A stretch of DNA of 64,000 nucleotides. It comes from an uncultured Bacteroides sp. GTDB lineage: Bacteria; Bacteroidota; Bacteroidia; Bacteroidales; Bacteroidaceae. The stretch spans positions 1-64,000 of the forward strand of contig CABUKU010000009.1 in assembly GCA_902492205.1 (NCBI GenBank). The letters are read 5' to 3'. Position numbers and translations under genes: made by a program. Shown here one piece after another: positions 32,391 through 40,908 of the stretch; position 1 is the first letter of the stretch, and each line of letters opens with the position of its first letter. Below the pieces are notes generated by a model. It did no database searches, was not told the origin of the DNA, and saw only the letters and a program-made list of their open reading frames with translations.

Positions 32391-33644
32391 ATGGACAGAC
32401 CTATTGAGAAAAAGCATATACTAATACGCTACAAATATTATATTGCAGGCGGAGTCGCAATAACCGGTTTGCTTATATGGATGATTATTTCATCCATTGG
32501 TCCCCGCAAACTCAGAATTAATTCCGAGAATATTCAAATGGTGGAAGTAAAGAATGGTAAATTTCTGGAATATATAGATATAGAGGGGGTAATACAACCT
32601 ATTCTAACAATTAAAATCAATACACGGGAAGCCGGAAATGTAGATAGGATTATAGCCGAAGAAGGAACGATACTCCATAAAGGTGATACGATACTCGCAT
32701 TATCCAATCCCGACCTCCTGCGTTCCATTGAAGACCAACAAGATGATTGGGAAAAACAAAAAATTACTTATCAGGAAAAAGCCATTGAAATGGAACAAAA
32801 AAGCATCAATCTAAGACAGCAAACTCTGGAAGCGGTTTATGAATTAAACCGCCTGAAGAAAAGCTATGACTTGGATCAAGAAGAATTCAAGATGGGTATA
32901 AAAAGCAAGGCCGAACTCGAAGTGTCCAAAGATGAATATAACTACAAGCAAAAAAAGACAGCCTTGCAACTGGAAAGTTTAAAACATGATTCTGTTGTAG
33001 CCAATATCACAAAAGATTTAATGAAGAATGACCTCAAACGGGAAGAAAAGAAATATCAGCGAGCAAAAGAACGGCTTGATGCTTTGGTGGTCCGTGCTCC
33101 TATAGACGGCCAATTAAGCTTTGTAAAAGTCACCCTCGGGCAACAAGTTGCTTCCGGAGAAAGCATAGCCGAAATTAAAGTGATGACTCATTTTAAAATA
33201 CATGCATCCATTAGTGAATATTATATTGACAGAATAACCACCGGGCTACCGGCAGCAATCAATTATCAGGGAAAAAAATATCCTTTAAAAATATCCAAAG
33301 TAATTCCGGAAGTTAAAGATCGTAATTTCGACATAGATCTCATTTTTAGCGGTGAAATGCCTGATAATGTACGTATAGGCAAAAGTTTCCGTATTCAGAT
33401 TGAGTTAGGACAACCCGAGCAAGCCGTTGTTATACAAAGAGGAAACTTCTTTCAAGAAACAAACGGACAGTGGATTTATAAGTTAGATAAAAATAAAGCC
33501 AGAGCGGTTAAAACTCCTATCTCCATCGGACGTCAGAACCCGCAACAATATGAAATTACAGAAGGTTTGCAGCCCGGAGATTGGGTTATTATAACCGGAT
33601 ATAGTACTTTTGGTGAAGCGGAAGAATTAGTTTTAAATAATTAA
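32391..33644 (+). CDS. HlyD/MacA-type periplasmic adaptor
   Basis: A 417-residue adaptor with one N-terminal transmembrane helix (about residues 14-31) and a first lipoyl half (GNVDRIIAEEGTILHKGDTILAL). A long alpha-helical hairpin (about 100-220, rich in Lys/Glu/Gln) follows, then the second lipoyl half (LVVRAPIDGQLSFVKVTLGQQVASGE), a beta-barrel and a membrane-proximal domain. It bridges the inner membrane FtsX-type permeases to the TolC-like duct. The gene lies between the duct and the first permease. Confidence 0.92.
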   Translation: MDRPIEKKHILIRYKYYIAGGVAITGLLIWMIISSIGPRKLRINSENIQMVEVKNGKFLEYIDIEGVIQPILTIKINTREAGNVDRIIAEEGTILHKGDTILALSNPDLLRSIEDQQDDWEKQKITYQEKAIEMEQKSINLRQQTLEAVYELNRLKKSYDLDQEEFKMGIKSKAELEVSKDEYNYKQKKTALQLESLKHDSVVANITKDLMKNDLKREEKKYQRAKERLDALVVRAPIDGQLSFVKVTLGQQVASGESIAEIKVMTHFKIHASISEYYIDRITTGLPAAINYQGKKYPLKISKVIPEVKDRNFDIDLIFSGEMPDNVRIGKSFRIQIELGQPEQAVVIQRGNFFQETNGQWIYKLDKNKARAVKTPISIGRQNPQQYEITEGLQPGDWVIITGYSTFGEAEELVLNN

Positions 33645-33656
33645 TGAAATAAATAT

Positions 33657-36038
33657 ATGATTCTACACTATCTGAAAATAGCTATACGGAATCTTCTAAA
33701 ATATAAGGCACAAAACTTGATCGGCATTGCCGGACTTGCCATAGGAATATTCTGTTTTAGTATCTGTTTTTATTGCAATCGCTATATCAACAGTATAGAC
33801 GAACATTTTACAAACTATGCACGGCTAACAAATATCACTTTATACCAATCCGGTAGCCCATTTTCCGGAACTCCGACTCAACTAATCAAAGAACTTCAGA
33901 ACTTATCTTTAACAGAGGTACAGGCATATGGCCGTATCTCATATGCACGACACAGGGCATATAATGTTGAAACTGGGAATAATAGTTTACTTCCTTACAA
34001 ATTCAGAACAATAGAAGTCGATTCTTCCTATAATACCTTATTTACACCGGAGATTATTTATGGTTCGTGGAAACAGGCATCACACACACCTAATGCTGTT
34101 ATACTCACAGAGTCCATAGCCCAAAAAGTATATGGAAAAGACGTTAACCCCATTGGCAAATGTATGTATCTCACTCATAAGCTACCCACTTCCCCTGAAA
34201 CAACTCCACGGGAAGGAGGCATTACATATACCGTTCAAGCCGTTATTAAAGATCTACCATTAAATACCAGTTTCAGTTTTTTAAAACCAATTGATATACT
34301 CACACTCAATGATACAGAAGGGTTATTTCATACAAATTTAAAAGATATAACAGGTTGCAATACATTTGCATTGCTATACCCCGGAAAAAAAGATGAAGAA
34401 GTGAATCATTCAATCCTAAAAAAGAGCTTCTCAGTCAGCTTATCCGAGCAAAAATACTCACCTATATTTTCAAAGATCGGTCTTGAATTTAAAAATAATT
34501 CATTTACTAAGATTTTAGGAATGATTACTCTCAGCATAGGACTCTTAATCCTATTCTCCGGCTTGCTTAATTTCTTTCATTTCTTGTTAGGCTCATTTTA
34601 TATCCGTAATAAGGAATACAGCATACGAAAAGTAATAGGTGGAAACGGATTACACTTATTCTGCATGCTATTTATACAAACATTCATAATTATCTGTCTA
34701 TCAGGAATAGTGCTTTTAGTGTTCATTGAAATTGCATCTCCTTATTTACATATCAGCATACAAAATCTCAAATTAAAGATTGAACAGACAATACTTATTA
34801 AACAAACCGGTGAATATCTATTAGCTATCACTATATTGTGTGCAACTGTTTGCTTATTTACATCATCCCGAATCCAAAGTAAAACCGAACTAACCGGTAT
34901 TTTAGGAAAATACCAATCCCATAAACACTATATACAAAATATAATGTTAGGAATACAATTTTTCATTTGTTGGATATTCATTTCACTCACAGTAGCACTA
35001 TACCTGCAATCGGAGAAAACTACCAATTCTATTTTTAATACTCTACCGGCAGAAGAAAAAGAAAGTATTTTCAGTCTTTCATTAAATTATTATTTCTTAA
35101 ATAATGGACAAAAAGAAGCCATTATCAATGAACTGCGAAAGAATTCCGATATAAAAGAGATTCTGATTTCAGATGTAGACTATCTAAATGGGATTTCAGG
35201 AACGGGCATGCAAAAAGAATCCGGAAATACCGATTCCTATTTCGACACAAATGTTCTTTCAATAGATAGCAACTTCTTCTCATTTATGAATATTCCAATC
35301 ATAGCAGGAAAGAACTTGGAAAGTTCGGATGCAATGTTAGTCGATAAAAAGTTCATTGACAAGCACCATGCAGAAATAGGAACAACATATTACAGTGGCT
35401 CCAACAGCTACACGATATGCGGCACTATCTCACAATTCACTACTGATGTATACAATGAAGGGATCGGATCAACTTTCATCCCTTTAAATAAAAACTATAT
35501 AGGACATTGTTACATAAAATCGACTCCCCAAAAAGAAAAAGAAGTGAAACAAGGGATAGAAGCAATACAGAAAAGATTTTTACCACCTAACGTACAGCCA
35601 ACGGTTATTACCGTAGCCCAAGAAATTTATCAGAAACAAGCTTTCGAAAACAAAATGAAAGGACTTATACTATTTCTTTCATGTGTATGCTTGATTATAA
35701 CTCTTTTAGGAGTATATTCCACCATAACTTTCGACACGGAAAAACGTCGGAAAGAAGTAGCTATCCGCAAAATAAACGGAGCAGGGATAAAGTCAATCAT
35801 TATGCTCTTTATCCGGTTATATGCTTGGTTACTCGTAATAACAGCTTTCATTGCTTTTCCTATAATCGGATTGATTTTGTATGTGTGGAAACAGATGTAC
35901 ACCACATTCTTTGATTATAATATCTGGTTCTGGATTCTAATATTCTTAACCGTATCTTCCATTACTACATTTACAATCATTTTCCGTATTTTAAAAATAT
36001 CCCGGATTAACCCGGCAGAAGTTATAAAGAATGAATAA
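33657..36038 (+). CDS. FtsX/MacB-type ABC permease
   Basis: A 793-residue permease. The first transmembrane helix is at residues 19-40, followed by a large extracytoplasmic MacB-like domain, three helices around 285-420, and then a second copy of the arrangement ending with three helices in the last 130 residues. The end (RILKISRINPAEVIKNE) is typical of the family. This double-module form is common in Bacteroidetes and pairs with a soluble ATPase. It probably works with the second permease of 782 residues as a heterodimer. Confidence 0.9.
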   Translation: MILHYLKIAIRNLLKYKAQNLIGIAGLAIGIFCFSICFYCNRYINSIDEHFTNYARLTNITLYQSGSPFSGTPTQLIKELQNLSLTEVQAYGRISYARHRAYNVETGNNSLLPYKFRTIEVDSSYNTLFTPEIIYGSWKQASHTPNAVILTESIAQKVYGKDVNPIGKCMYLTHKLPTSPETTPREGGITYTVQAVIKDLPLNTSFSFLKPIDILTLNDTEGLFHTNLKDITGCNTFALLYPGKKDEEVNHSILKKSFSVSLSEQKYSPIFSKIGLEFKNNSFTKILGMITLSIGLLILFSGLLNFFHFLLGSFYIRNKEYSIRKVIGGNGLHLFCMLFIQTFIIICLSGIVLLVFIEIASPYLHISIQNLKLKIEQTILIKQTGEYLLAITILCATVCLFTSSRIQSKTELTGILGKYQSHKHYIQNIMLGIQFFICWIFISLTVALYLQSEKTTNSIFNTLPAEEKESIFSLSLNYYFLNNGQKEAIINELRKNSDIKEILISDVDYLNGISGTGMQKESGNTDSYFDTNVLSIDSNFFSFMNIPIIAGKNLESSDAMLVDKKFIDKHHAEIGTTYYSGSNSYTICGTISQFTTDVYNEGIGSTFIPLNKNYIGHCYIKSTPQKEKEVKQGIEAIQKRFLPPNVQPTVITVAQEIYQKQAFENKMKGLILFLSCVCLIITLLGVYSTITFDTEKRRKEVAIRKINGAGIKSIIMLFIRLYAWLLVITAFIAFPIIGLILYVWKQMYTTFFDYNIWFWILIFLTVSSITTFTIIFRILKISRINPAEVIKNE

Positions 36039-36061
36039 TAAACTACTAAAAACATACAACT

Positions 36062-36736
36062 ATGATTAAGACCATTAATTTGAAAAAGGTTTTCCGTACG
36101 GAAGAAGTAGAAACATTAGCCCTTAACAATGTAAATATTGAGATCAGCAATGGAGAATTTGTTGCTATCATGGGACCATCCGGATGCGGTAAATCCACTT
36201 TGCTGAATATACTTGGATTACTTGACAATCCCACCGAAGGACAATATCTTCTAAACGGAACTGATGTTTCCAGATTAGTAGAGTCTCAGCGTACACAACT
36301 ACGCAAAGGAGTAATAGGATTTGTATTTCAAAGTTTCAATCTGATAGACGAATTAAATGTATATGAAAATATCGAACTTCCCCTGCTCTACATGGGAATT
36401 TCGACTACAGAACGAAAAAAACGGGTACAGGAAGCTATGGACAGAATGGCAATCACACATCGCTCCAAGCACTTTCCGCAACAGCTATCCGGAGGACAGC
36501 AACAGCGTGTGGCAATAGCCCGTGCCGTGGTGGCAAGCCCTAAACTTATCCTTGCCGACGAACCTACGGGTAACCTTGATTCTACCAATGGAAAAGAGGT
36601 TATGAATCTTTTAAGCGAACTAAACAAGGAAGGAACTACTATCATAATGGTTACCCATTCCCAGCATGACGCCGGATATGCCGGAAGAATCATTAATTTA
36701 TTTGACGGACAAGTAGTTACCGAAGTTAAAATATAA
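36062..36736 (+). CDS. ABC transporter ATPase, MacB/LolD type
   Basis: A 224-residue ATPase with Walker A GPSGCGKST (about residue 39-47), Q-loop FVFQSFNLIDEL, signature LSGGQQQRVAIARA, Walker B LILADEPTGNLD and the switch His in MVTHSQHDA. The length and sequence fit the LolD/MacB branch that powers FtsX-type permeases. It lies between the two permease genes and has 3 bp to the second, so it likely powers both. Confidence 0.95.
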   Translation: MIKTINLKKVFRTEEVETLALNNVNIEISNGEFVAIMGPSGCGKSTLLNILGLLDNPTEGQYLLNGTDVSRLVESQRTQLRKGVIGFVFQSFNLIDELNVYENIELPLLYMGISTTERKKRVQEAMDRMAITHRSKHFPQQLSGGQQQRVAIARAVVASPKLILADEPTGNLDSTNGKEVMNLLSELNKEGTTIIMVTHSQHDAGYAGRIINLFDGQVVTEVKI

Positions 36737-36739
36737 AGC

Positions 36740-39088
36740 ATGCTTATACTGGCTACCTTTAAACTCATATTGAGAAGTTGGTGGAGGAACAAAGTTTTCT
36801 CCCTGATTTCATTAATCAGTCTTGCTATCGGAATTGCATGCTCAACTCTTTTGATTGCATTTGTCATTTATGAATCGAATATTGAGATTCAAAACCCAAA
36901 CAGAGATCAGATTTATTGTTTGACTCAGGATCACCCAATGCAGGCAGACGGCAAGGTTTCCTATATCGATGCAAGCATCCCGGCAAAACTGAAAGCAAAA
37001 TATGCCGAAGTAAAAGACTACATGCAGTTTCAATATATCCAATACAGCACGCTGCAAGTCAATAATAATGAGTATGATAATATAAACCTGACAGGAGTAA
37101 CTTCATCATTTTCAAAATTCTTTGATTATAACATTATATATGGAAACATAAATGAAGTGTTGACAAAGCCCGGTATGATAGCCATAAACAATGAAATTGC
37201 CAAGAAAATATTCGGAGACGGAAACCCGGTGGGGAAAATAATTACTGTCAACAATTTATTGGGGAGAGAGAACAAAACATTTAAAGTAGGAGCCGTTTTT
37301 CAACCATATGACCAAACCATACTTAATTTAAGTACATTCATTTCCGTTGATAATCTCAAGGAAAATTATACCGGCGGTGCTGTAATGCTTTTAATGCAAA
37401 AGGGAACGGATATAAACGCATTCTTAAACAAAATAAGAGCGGACAAAGAGATCCCCACTTTGTTAGTTAGCAGTGGAAAATATTATCTTTCACCATTAAA
37501 AGAGAACTACTTTGAATCTTATCCGCAAGAAAGCCTTGAATACATGCGGAGAGGGCAAAAAGGACTTTTGAATGTAGCCCTCATTTCTGCCATTCTGGTA
37601 TTGTTGATAGCTTGCTTTAATTATGTAAACCTCAACTTCTCCAGAGTAGTAAAACAAGTACGAATGATTTCCATAGAAAAACTAATGGGAGCAAACATCA
37701 GGAACATACGCATGCAGTTATTTACAGATACGTTTCTTACGGTCTTTATAGCTTTTCTCATCGCTTTGCTACTGATGCATGATCTCATCCGTCTTTTCAG
37801 TTCCATTATAACAACAAATTTACAGGCACCATTCCTTTTCAGCATACAAACATTCCCCGTTATCTTATTATCTATCTGTATATTAACAGGAATACCAACC
37901 ATATATATGAGCCGGAAGTTGTCTGTTATGTCGGACAGCGATTACCGTCTCTTCTATACCGGAAAGAAAAAGAAAATCATTGTATCTATTTTGGTTATAG
38001 CACAATTCTCCGTTTCAATATGCCTGATTATCGGTTTAATTACTATAAACAAACAAATAAACCTGATAAAAAGCGGTGGAGAAAGATATGAAAACATAAT
38101 AGAACTCAATGGCGACCGCATGGTACAAATAAAAAAGGATTTGGAAGGAATGAACGGGATAGTTTCTTCTTCAATAACGGGAGTATCTTTCCTGAATACA
38201 TGGTTAACGAGCATGCCGGTGAAAAAAGAAGACGGAACTGAGATTCCCTGTTCATATATAGGGTTTGCGGGTGAACCAACTCTTTTCAGAACACTGAACG
38301 TCAATCTATTAAGAGGAATAGAATACGAAAAGAGTACCGAAATATTTGAAGAACCCATATATATTAACCAGATGTTTTGCAAAAAATATATCCCCGAAGG
38401 AGAGAACCCGATAGGAAAACCCTTTAAGCACTATGATAAATCAGCCTCGGACAATAAAGGAACGATAGTAGGAATAACGGAAGATTTCTTTATCAATTCT
38501 TTGGAAGAAGAACTCTCCCCCGCCATGCTTTTCTTTGTTCCTCCGCAAATATGTAATTTCCTTATTATACGTATGAACGGTAAAAACAACACAGAAGCAC
38601 TAACCCGGATAAAACAAGTATGGGAAAAATACAATCCCGATCAGAACTTCATATACAGAAATGTGCATCAGGATTTTCTAGACAGAAACAAGAAAGTATT
38701 TGAACTTTCCAACCTTTTGTTTATGTATTCGCTTATCAGCTTATTCTTAACCTGTTTCGGTCTTTTCGGAATATCCTTATATGCAACGGAGCAATGCACT
38801 AAGGAAATAGGAATACGAAAGGTAAACGGGGCATCTGTGTTTCAAATCATGTTTATGTTGAACAAACAATTCTTTATTTGGGTAGGAATAGCATTTACAA
38901 TAGCTTGTCTTGTCAGTTGGTATTTGCTAAATCGCTGGTTGGAGAGTTTTATCTACCGGGTAAACGTTAGCATTATTACTTGCTTGTATGCAGGATTGGT
39001 AACGCTGCTCATAACTTTCCTAACAGTCAGTTGGAATAGCTATAAAGCAGCATCCGTTAACCCGGTAAAGAGTTTAAAGTCGGAATAA
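36740..39088 (+). CDS. FtsX/MacB-type ABC permease, second copy
   Basis: A 782-residue permease of the same double-module form as the gene at 33657, with similar topology but low sequence match. Helices are near residues 16-41, 280-410 and 655-780; the end NSYKAASVNPVKSLKSE is typical. The two differ enough to suggest a heterodimer rather than a recent duplication. It is the last gene of the operon. No strong terminator hairpin follows directly; arrays D and E start 21 bp after the stop. Confidence 0.9.
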   Translation: MLILATFKLILRSWWRNKVFSLISLISLAIGIACSTLLIAFVIYESNIEIQNPNRDQIYCLTQDHPMQADGKVSYIDASIPAKLKAKYAEVKDYMQFQYIQYSTLQVNNNEYDNINLTGVTSSFSKFFDYNIIYGNINEVLTKPGMIAINNEIAKKIFGDGNPVGKIITVNNLLGRENKTFKVGAVFQPYDQTILNLSTFISVDNLKENYTGGAVMLLMQKGTDINAFLNKIRADKEIPTLLVSSGKYYLSPLKENYFESYPQESLEYMRRGQKGLLNVALISAILVLLIACFNYVNLNFSRVVKQVRMISIEKLMGANIRNIRMQLFTDTFLTVFIAFLIALLLMHDLIRLFSSIITTNLQAPFLFSIQTFPVILLSICILTGIPTIYMSRKLSVMSDSDYRLFYTGKKKKIIVSILVIAQFSVSICLIIGLITINKQINLIKSGGERYENIIELNGDRMVQIKKDLEGMNGIVSSSITGVSFLNTWLTSMPVKKEDGTEIPCSYIGFAGEPTLFRTLNVNLLRGIEYEKSTEIFEEPIYINQMFCKKYIPEGENPIGKPFKHYDKSASDNKGTIVGITEDFFINSLEEELSPAMLFFVPPQICNFLIIRMNGKNNTEALTRIKQVWEKYNPDQNFIYRNVHQDFLDRNKKVFELSNLLFMYSLISLFLTCFGLFGISLYATEQCTKEIGIRKVNGASVFQIMFMLNKQFFIWVGIAFTIACLVSWYLLNRWLESFIYRVNVSIITCLYAGLVTLLITFLTVSWNSYKAASVNPVKSLKSE

Positions 39089-39106
39089 CAATCTTTATAA
39101 TACAAA

Positions 39107-39188
39107 TCTCCCTAGGGAAATCGGATGGCTTCCCTAGGGAAGTTGTTCATTCTCCCTAAGGAAGTTGGTGAAGTTCCCTAGGGAGAAT
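39107..39188. repeat. Array D: four palindromes at exact 22-bp spacing
   Basis: Units TCCCTAGGGA, TCCCTAGGGA, TCCCTAAGGA and TCCCTAGGGA are centred at 39113.5, 39135.5, 39157.5 and 39179.5. Three are perfect. Spacers differ in sequence but keep the 22-bp step. It lies right after the second permease stop. Confidence 0.88.
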
Positions 39189-39192
39189 TTAC

Positions 39193-39273
39193 AAACATCA
39201 AGTTGTTTTTTAAAAACAACCTGTTGTTTGCATTCAATCAACCTATTGTTTTTTAAAATCAACTGCATGTTTT
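39193..39273. repeat. Array E: palindromes with core CAACCTGTTG
   Basis: Inverted repeats are centred near 39200.5, 39221.5, 39243.5 and, poorly, 39265.5, a step of 21-22 bp. The second is clean (CAACCTGTTG with AAA/TTT flanks); the last is degenerate. The core is shared with array E' at 7.3 kb. It directly abuts array D. Confidence 0.65.
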
Positions 39274-39319
39274 TTGTGACATAAACGTATGTTAGAAAAA
39301 TAAGTAACAGCAATTTCCA

Positions 39320-39420
39320 ATGAAAGCAATGAAAGGAGATGAAAGCATTTTTAGGGCTTTACTTTCATCTGGAAAGACTTGTAGCAAGCAATTGCAACAA
39401 TCCTGAAAGCAATGAAAGCA
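39320..39420. repeat. GAAAGC element 2 (101 bp)
   Basis: Direct copies of ATGAAAGCA at 39320, 39329 (as ATGAAAGGA) and 39339 are followed by TTTTAGGG at offset 29, an inverted CTTTCATC at offset 42, a hairpin TTGTAGCAA-gcaa-TTGCAACAA (39379-39400), and closing copies TGAAAGCA-ATGAAAGCA. All offsets equal those of the element at 7410-7510. Confidence 0.78.
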
Positions 39421-39440
39421 AGAATATATCATATAACAAA

Positions 39441-39470
39441 AAAGGACTTTTTGTGAAAAAAGCCCTTTCT
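39441..39470 (-). terminator. Terminator of spt
   Basis: On the minus strand AAAGGGCTTTTTT and AAAAAGTCCTTT form an imperfect hairpin, followed by a T-run. It is 21 bp beyond the spt stop. Confidence 0.65.
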
Positions 39471-39490
39471 CATAAAGAATAATATTTATA

Positions 39491-40678
39491 TTATTTCAGA
39501 ATTTCCAATTTCTTAAAGCACTTGTAAAGCTTGTCAACCGCAATGTCAATCTGTTCTTTTGAATGGGTAGCCATCAAAGAGAAACGGATCAAAGTATCTT
39601 CCGGAGAACATGCAGGAGGAATAACCGGGTTTACAAATACTCCTTCATCAAACAACATTCTTGTTACCATGAAAGTTTTGTCCATATCACGCACATAAAG
39701 TGGGATAATCGGAGTTGATGTGTGACCAATCTCGAAACCTAAATCACGGAAACGTTGCAATGAATAGTTTGTAATATCCCATAAATGCTCAATGCGTTCA
39801 GGCTCTGTCTTCATAATGTGAAGGGCAGCTTTTGCAGCAGCAGTTGCAGCCGGAGTATTACTTGCACTGAATATATATGAGCGTGAATTGTGTCTTAAGA
39901 AGTTAATTACCGATTCATCCGCAGCAATAAAACCACCGATTGCAGCAAGAGACTTACTGAATGTACCCATAATCAGGTCAACATCATTAGTCAATCCGAA
40001 GTGATTACAAGTACCACGACCATGATCTCCCAAAACTCCCAATCCATGAGCTTCATCTACCATGATGCTGGCATTGTACTGTTTAGCCAAACGAACGATT
40101 TCCGGTAAGTTGGCAATGTCACCTTCCATACTGAACACACCATCCACAACAATCAACTTCACTTTGTCGGGTTTGCACTTCTGCAATTCCTTCTCCAAAG
40201 CGTCCATGTCATTATGTTTATATTTCAGTGCAGTAGAAAAAGACAAACGACGTCCTTCTACAATTGAAGCATGATCTAATTCATCACAAATGACATAATC
40301 TTCACGACCTGTCACACATGAAACAACACCTAAATTAACCTGAAAACCTGTTGAATAGATAATAGCATCTTCCTTTCCTACAAACTCTGCCAGTTCTTTT
40401 TCCAATTCCAAATGTAAATCGAGAGTTCCGTTCAGAAAGCGTGAACCGGCACAACCTGTACCATATTTCTTTGTTGCTTCAACAGCAGCTTCGATAACTT
40501 TCGGGTGGTTTGTCAGCCCCAGATAAGAGTTGGAACCAAACATAAGGACTTTTCTGCCACTCATTACCACTTCAGTGTTTTGTTCGCTTTCGATGCATCG
40601 AAAATAAGGATATACGCCTTTCGCCTTTACTCTCTGTGGAAGGTCGTATTTTGCTAATTTGTCTTGTAATAATCCCAT
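39491..40678 (-). CDS. spt: Serine palmitoyltransferase-like alpha-oxoamine synthase
   Basis: A 395-residue PLP enzyme of the alpha-oxoamine synthase family. Seen: GSNSYLGL, ICDELDHASIVEG, the cofactor-contact DEAHGLGVLG and the PLP-lysine in GTFSKSLAAIGGF. Bacteroidales members with this start (MGLLQDKLAKYDLP) make the sphinganine backbone from serine and acyl-CoA. The alternative, 2-amino-3-ketobutyrate CoA ligase (kbl), is closely related and cannot be excluded by reading alone. It is divergent from a lipid-kinase gene, which supports a sphingolipid role. Confidence 0.82.
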   Translation of the reverse strand: MGLLQDKLAKYDLPQRVKAKGVYPYFRCIESEQNTEVVMSGRKVLMFGSNSYLGLTNHPKVIEAAVEATKKYGTGCAGSRFLNGTLDLHLELEKELAEFVGKEDAIIYSTGFQVNLGVVSCVTGREDYVICDELDHASIVEGRRLSFSTALKYKHNDMDALEKELQKCKPDKVKLIVVDGVFSMEGDIANLPEIVRLAKQYNASIMVDEAHGLGVLGDHGRGTCNHFGLTNDVDLIMGTFSKSLAAIGGFIAADESVINFLRHNSRSYIFSASNTPAATAAAKAALHIMKTEPERIEHLWDITNYSLQRFRDLGFEIGHTSTPIIPLYVRDMDKTFMVTRMLFDEGVFVNPVIPPACSPEDTLIRFSLMATHSKEQIDIAVDKLYKCFKKLEILK

Positions 40679-40771
40679 AACAATAATTGACTAAGCTATC
40701 GCTTACATTAATAATGTATATTCTTTTAATACATTCCGCCTTGTTATAATCTCTCATAAAAAAGCAGGCTG

Positions 40772-40779
40772 CAAAGATA
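40772..40779 (-). promoter_or_regulatory. spt -7 box
   Basis: Minus-strand TATCTTTG, 94 bp before the spt ATG, leaving a moderately long leader. Confidence 0.5.
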
Positions 40780-40873
40780 GCAAAATATATAATCCGTGGT
40801 TCTTTTTTGAAGAAAAAATACACACTTACCATTAAAACTATTATTTAATATCTATGTTATTAGAGAAATATAT

Positions 40874-40881
40874 TACTTTTG
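40874..40881 (+). promoter_or_regulatory. -7 box of the lipid-kinase gene
   Basis: TACTTTTG, 28 bp before the ATG at 40909. It overlaps the alternative TTG start at 40879 and so argues against it. Confidence 0.55.
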
Positions 40882-40908
40882 TCACATCAGCAAATCAATT
40901 TATATTGC

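Larger units (their letters stand above)
39089..39490. other. 402-bp convergent gap occupied by repeats
   Basis: Between the second permease and spt there is no gene. The gap holds arrays D and E, GAAAGC element 2 and the spt terminator in that order; nearly every base is part of one of them. Confidence 0.8.

Noticed and set aside
39107..39188. Array D as a set of intrinsic terminators
   Set aside because: The palindromes have no loop, are not followed by T-runs and occur four times in exact phase; termination does not explain this layout.
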